From Cypionkella sp. (GTDB taxonomy: Bacteria > Pseudomonadota > Alphaproteobacteria > Rhodobacterales > Rhodobacteraceae): a stretch of 64,000 nucleotides of DNA. The stretch is taken from assembly GCA_023255415.1 (NCBI GenBank), contig JALRIN010000002.1, positions 62,001 to 126,000 on the forward strand, written 5' to 3'. The notes beneath the pieces were generated by a model, which did no database searches, was not told the DNA's origin, and worked only from the letters and a program-made list of their open reading frames with translations. A program made the translations under genes and the position numbers. Positions 63,330 through 64,000 of this stretch are shown here, piece by piece (position 1 is the first letter of the stretch; every line of letters starts with the position of its first letter).

Positions 63330-64000
63330 ATGTCAGCGCCATCGACGAAAGCCACCCAAGTGAAAAAGGCCGTTGCACCACGGCGTTTTGTTTTCCTGTT
63401 GCTGGACAAGTTCACCATGATCAATTTCGCAGGCGCAATCGAGCCGTTGCGGTTGGCCAACCACGTCTTGGGCTACCCGGTTTATACCTGGGCGCTTTGC
63501 GGCGAGGGCGGCGGTGAGAAGACCTGCTCAAATGGTGCAACCTTCAAACTTGATTTCGGGCTGGATGATATCGAGCGCGACGACACGATTTTGGTCTGCG
63601 GTGGCATCGAGATTCAAAAGACCACCACCAAGCCGGTGCTGAACTGGCTGCGCCGCGAATCGCGCCGTGGGGTTGCGATTGGTGGTCTGTGCACAGGCTC
63701 CTATGCGCTGGCCAAAGCGGGGCTTTTGGACGGCAAAAAGGCCACGATCCATTGGGAAAACCAGGACGGATTTTCCGAGGAATTTGAAGAGGTCAAGCTG
63801 ACCAAATCGGTGTTTGTGATGGATGGCAACCGCTGGTCTACAGCGGGAGGGATTTCCTCGATTGATCTGATGCTGCGGATCATTGCCAGCGACCACGGCG
63901 AAGATCTGGCCAATAACGTCGCGGATCTGATGATCTATTCGACCATTCGCACCGACCAAGACACCCAGCGCCTGTCGATCCCGACCCGCATCGGCGTGCG
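63330..64000 (+). CDS. GlxA-type AraC-family regulator (3' part missing)
   Basis: The gene runs off the right edge. The 223 codons present form the DJ-1/PfpI-like amidotransferase domain of GlxA-family regulators: RFVFLLLDKFTMINFAGAIEPL, LVCGGIEIQ, GGLCTGSYALAKAGLLDG with the nucleophile-elbow Cys, and STAGGISSIDLML. The AraC helix-turn-helix would follow outside the window; the linker ends in DTQRLSIPTRIGV. Relatives control glycine betaine, carnitine or arginine use; the target here is open. The start ATG 63330 has only a weak AGG upstream. Confidence 0.88.
   Translation, partial: MSAPSTKATQVKKAVAPRRFVFLLLDKFTMINFAGAIEPLRLANHVLGYPVYTWALCGEGGGEKTCSNGATFKLDFGLDDIERDDTILVCGGIEIQKTTTKPVLNWLRRESRRGVAIGGLCTGSYALAKAGLLDGKKATIHWENQDGFSEEFEEVKLTKSVFVMDGNRWSTAGGISSIDLMLRIIASDHGEDLANNVADLMIYSTIRTDQDTQRLSIPTRIGV

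Overview
The window is a stretch of chromosome from a member of the Rhodobacteraceae (Rhodobacterales, Alphaproteobacteria). The family-level call rests on the gene content taken together: a B12-dependent class II ribonucleotide reductase, a Fur/Mur regulator without the CxxC pair, a PAS_5 protein, the argS-SPOR-nagZ-scpA-scpB order, and a holin/endolysin pair of the gene-transfer-agent (GTA) type. Both ends cut through genes: an ABC permease at 1-321 and a GlxA/AraC-type regulator at 63330-64000. Most of the sequence is GC-rich.

The exception is a compact, very AT-rich block at about 2514-6967. It lies at the 3' end of rpsI and carries six ORFs: an H-NS-N-terminus-like protein, two unrelated tyrosine recombinases, a small HUH (rolling-circle type) Rep endonuclease, and two proteins of unknown function. 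A second copy of the rpsI stop region (TTAGCGCTT at 2514 against TTAACGCTT at 6959) and a GC-rich terminator stranded at 2471-2489 show that this is an integrated element. It rebuilt the end of rpsI and brought its own terminator (6900-6933). A 16-base repeat is present at both ends. This is the part of the window most likely to hold something undescribed.

From left to right, the rest reads as follows. A MocR-type regulator and a small unknown protein come first. After the element comes the rplM-rpsI operon with a strong UP-element promoter, then an SseB-like protein. Next is a sulfide module: type I sulfide:quinone reductase, an RND pump with its periplasmic adaptor, and a divergent DUF2892 membrane protein. 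A capsule-export pair (kpsT, kpsE) with kdsA follows. Then come a HI0933-type flavoprotein, tRNA-Gln(UUG), a small lipoprotein, nrdJ with a candidate NrdR box, fur, a HerA-like ATPase and an IalB protein. An envelope block holds a ketosynthase, a dedicated ACP, lpxD, a YcbB-type L,D-transpeptidase and a DUF882 peptidase. ppx-rlmE and a one-carbon operon (PF13769 protein, MetF-like protein, methyltetrahydrofolate:corrinoid methyltransferase) follow. Then come scpB-scpA-nagZ-SPOR-argS, the GTA lysis pair, ccmE-argC, a decayed DUF533 gene, murI, an acyltransferase and a LysR regulator. The right part has purL, a BolA/Grx4 pair, zapA with a coiled-coil partner, transketolase, two tandem GAPDH genes, gamma-carbonic anhydrase, gmk-yicC, a PAS_5 protein and class II DAHP synthase.

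Two intergenic stretches carry complete small-RNA-like units: promoter, folded body and intrinsic terminator (about 26793-26860 and 48985-49066). The two gap genes are preceded by matching LacI-type palindromes (TGTTAGCGCYARCA), and their cofactor-site residues differ, which suggests separate glycolytic and gluconeogenic or NADP-linked roles. No CRISPR array, rRNA or classical insertion sequence was seen. All assignments come from reading the sequence and remembering protein families; no database search was run.
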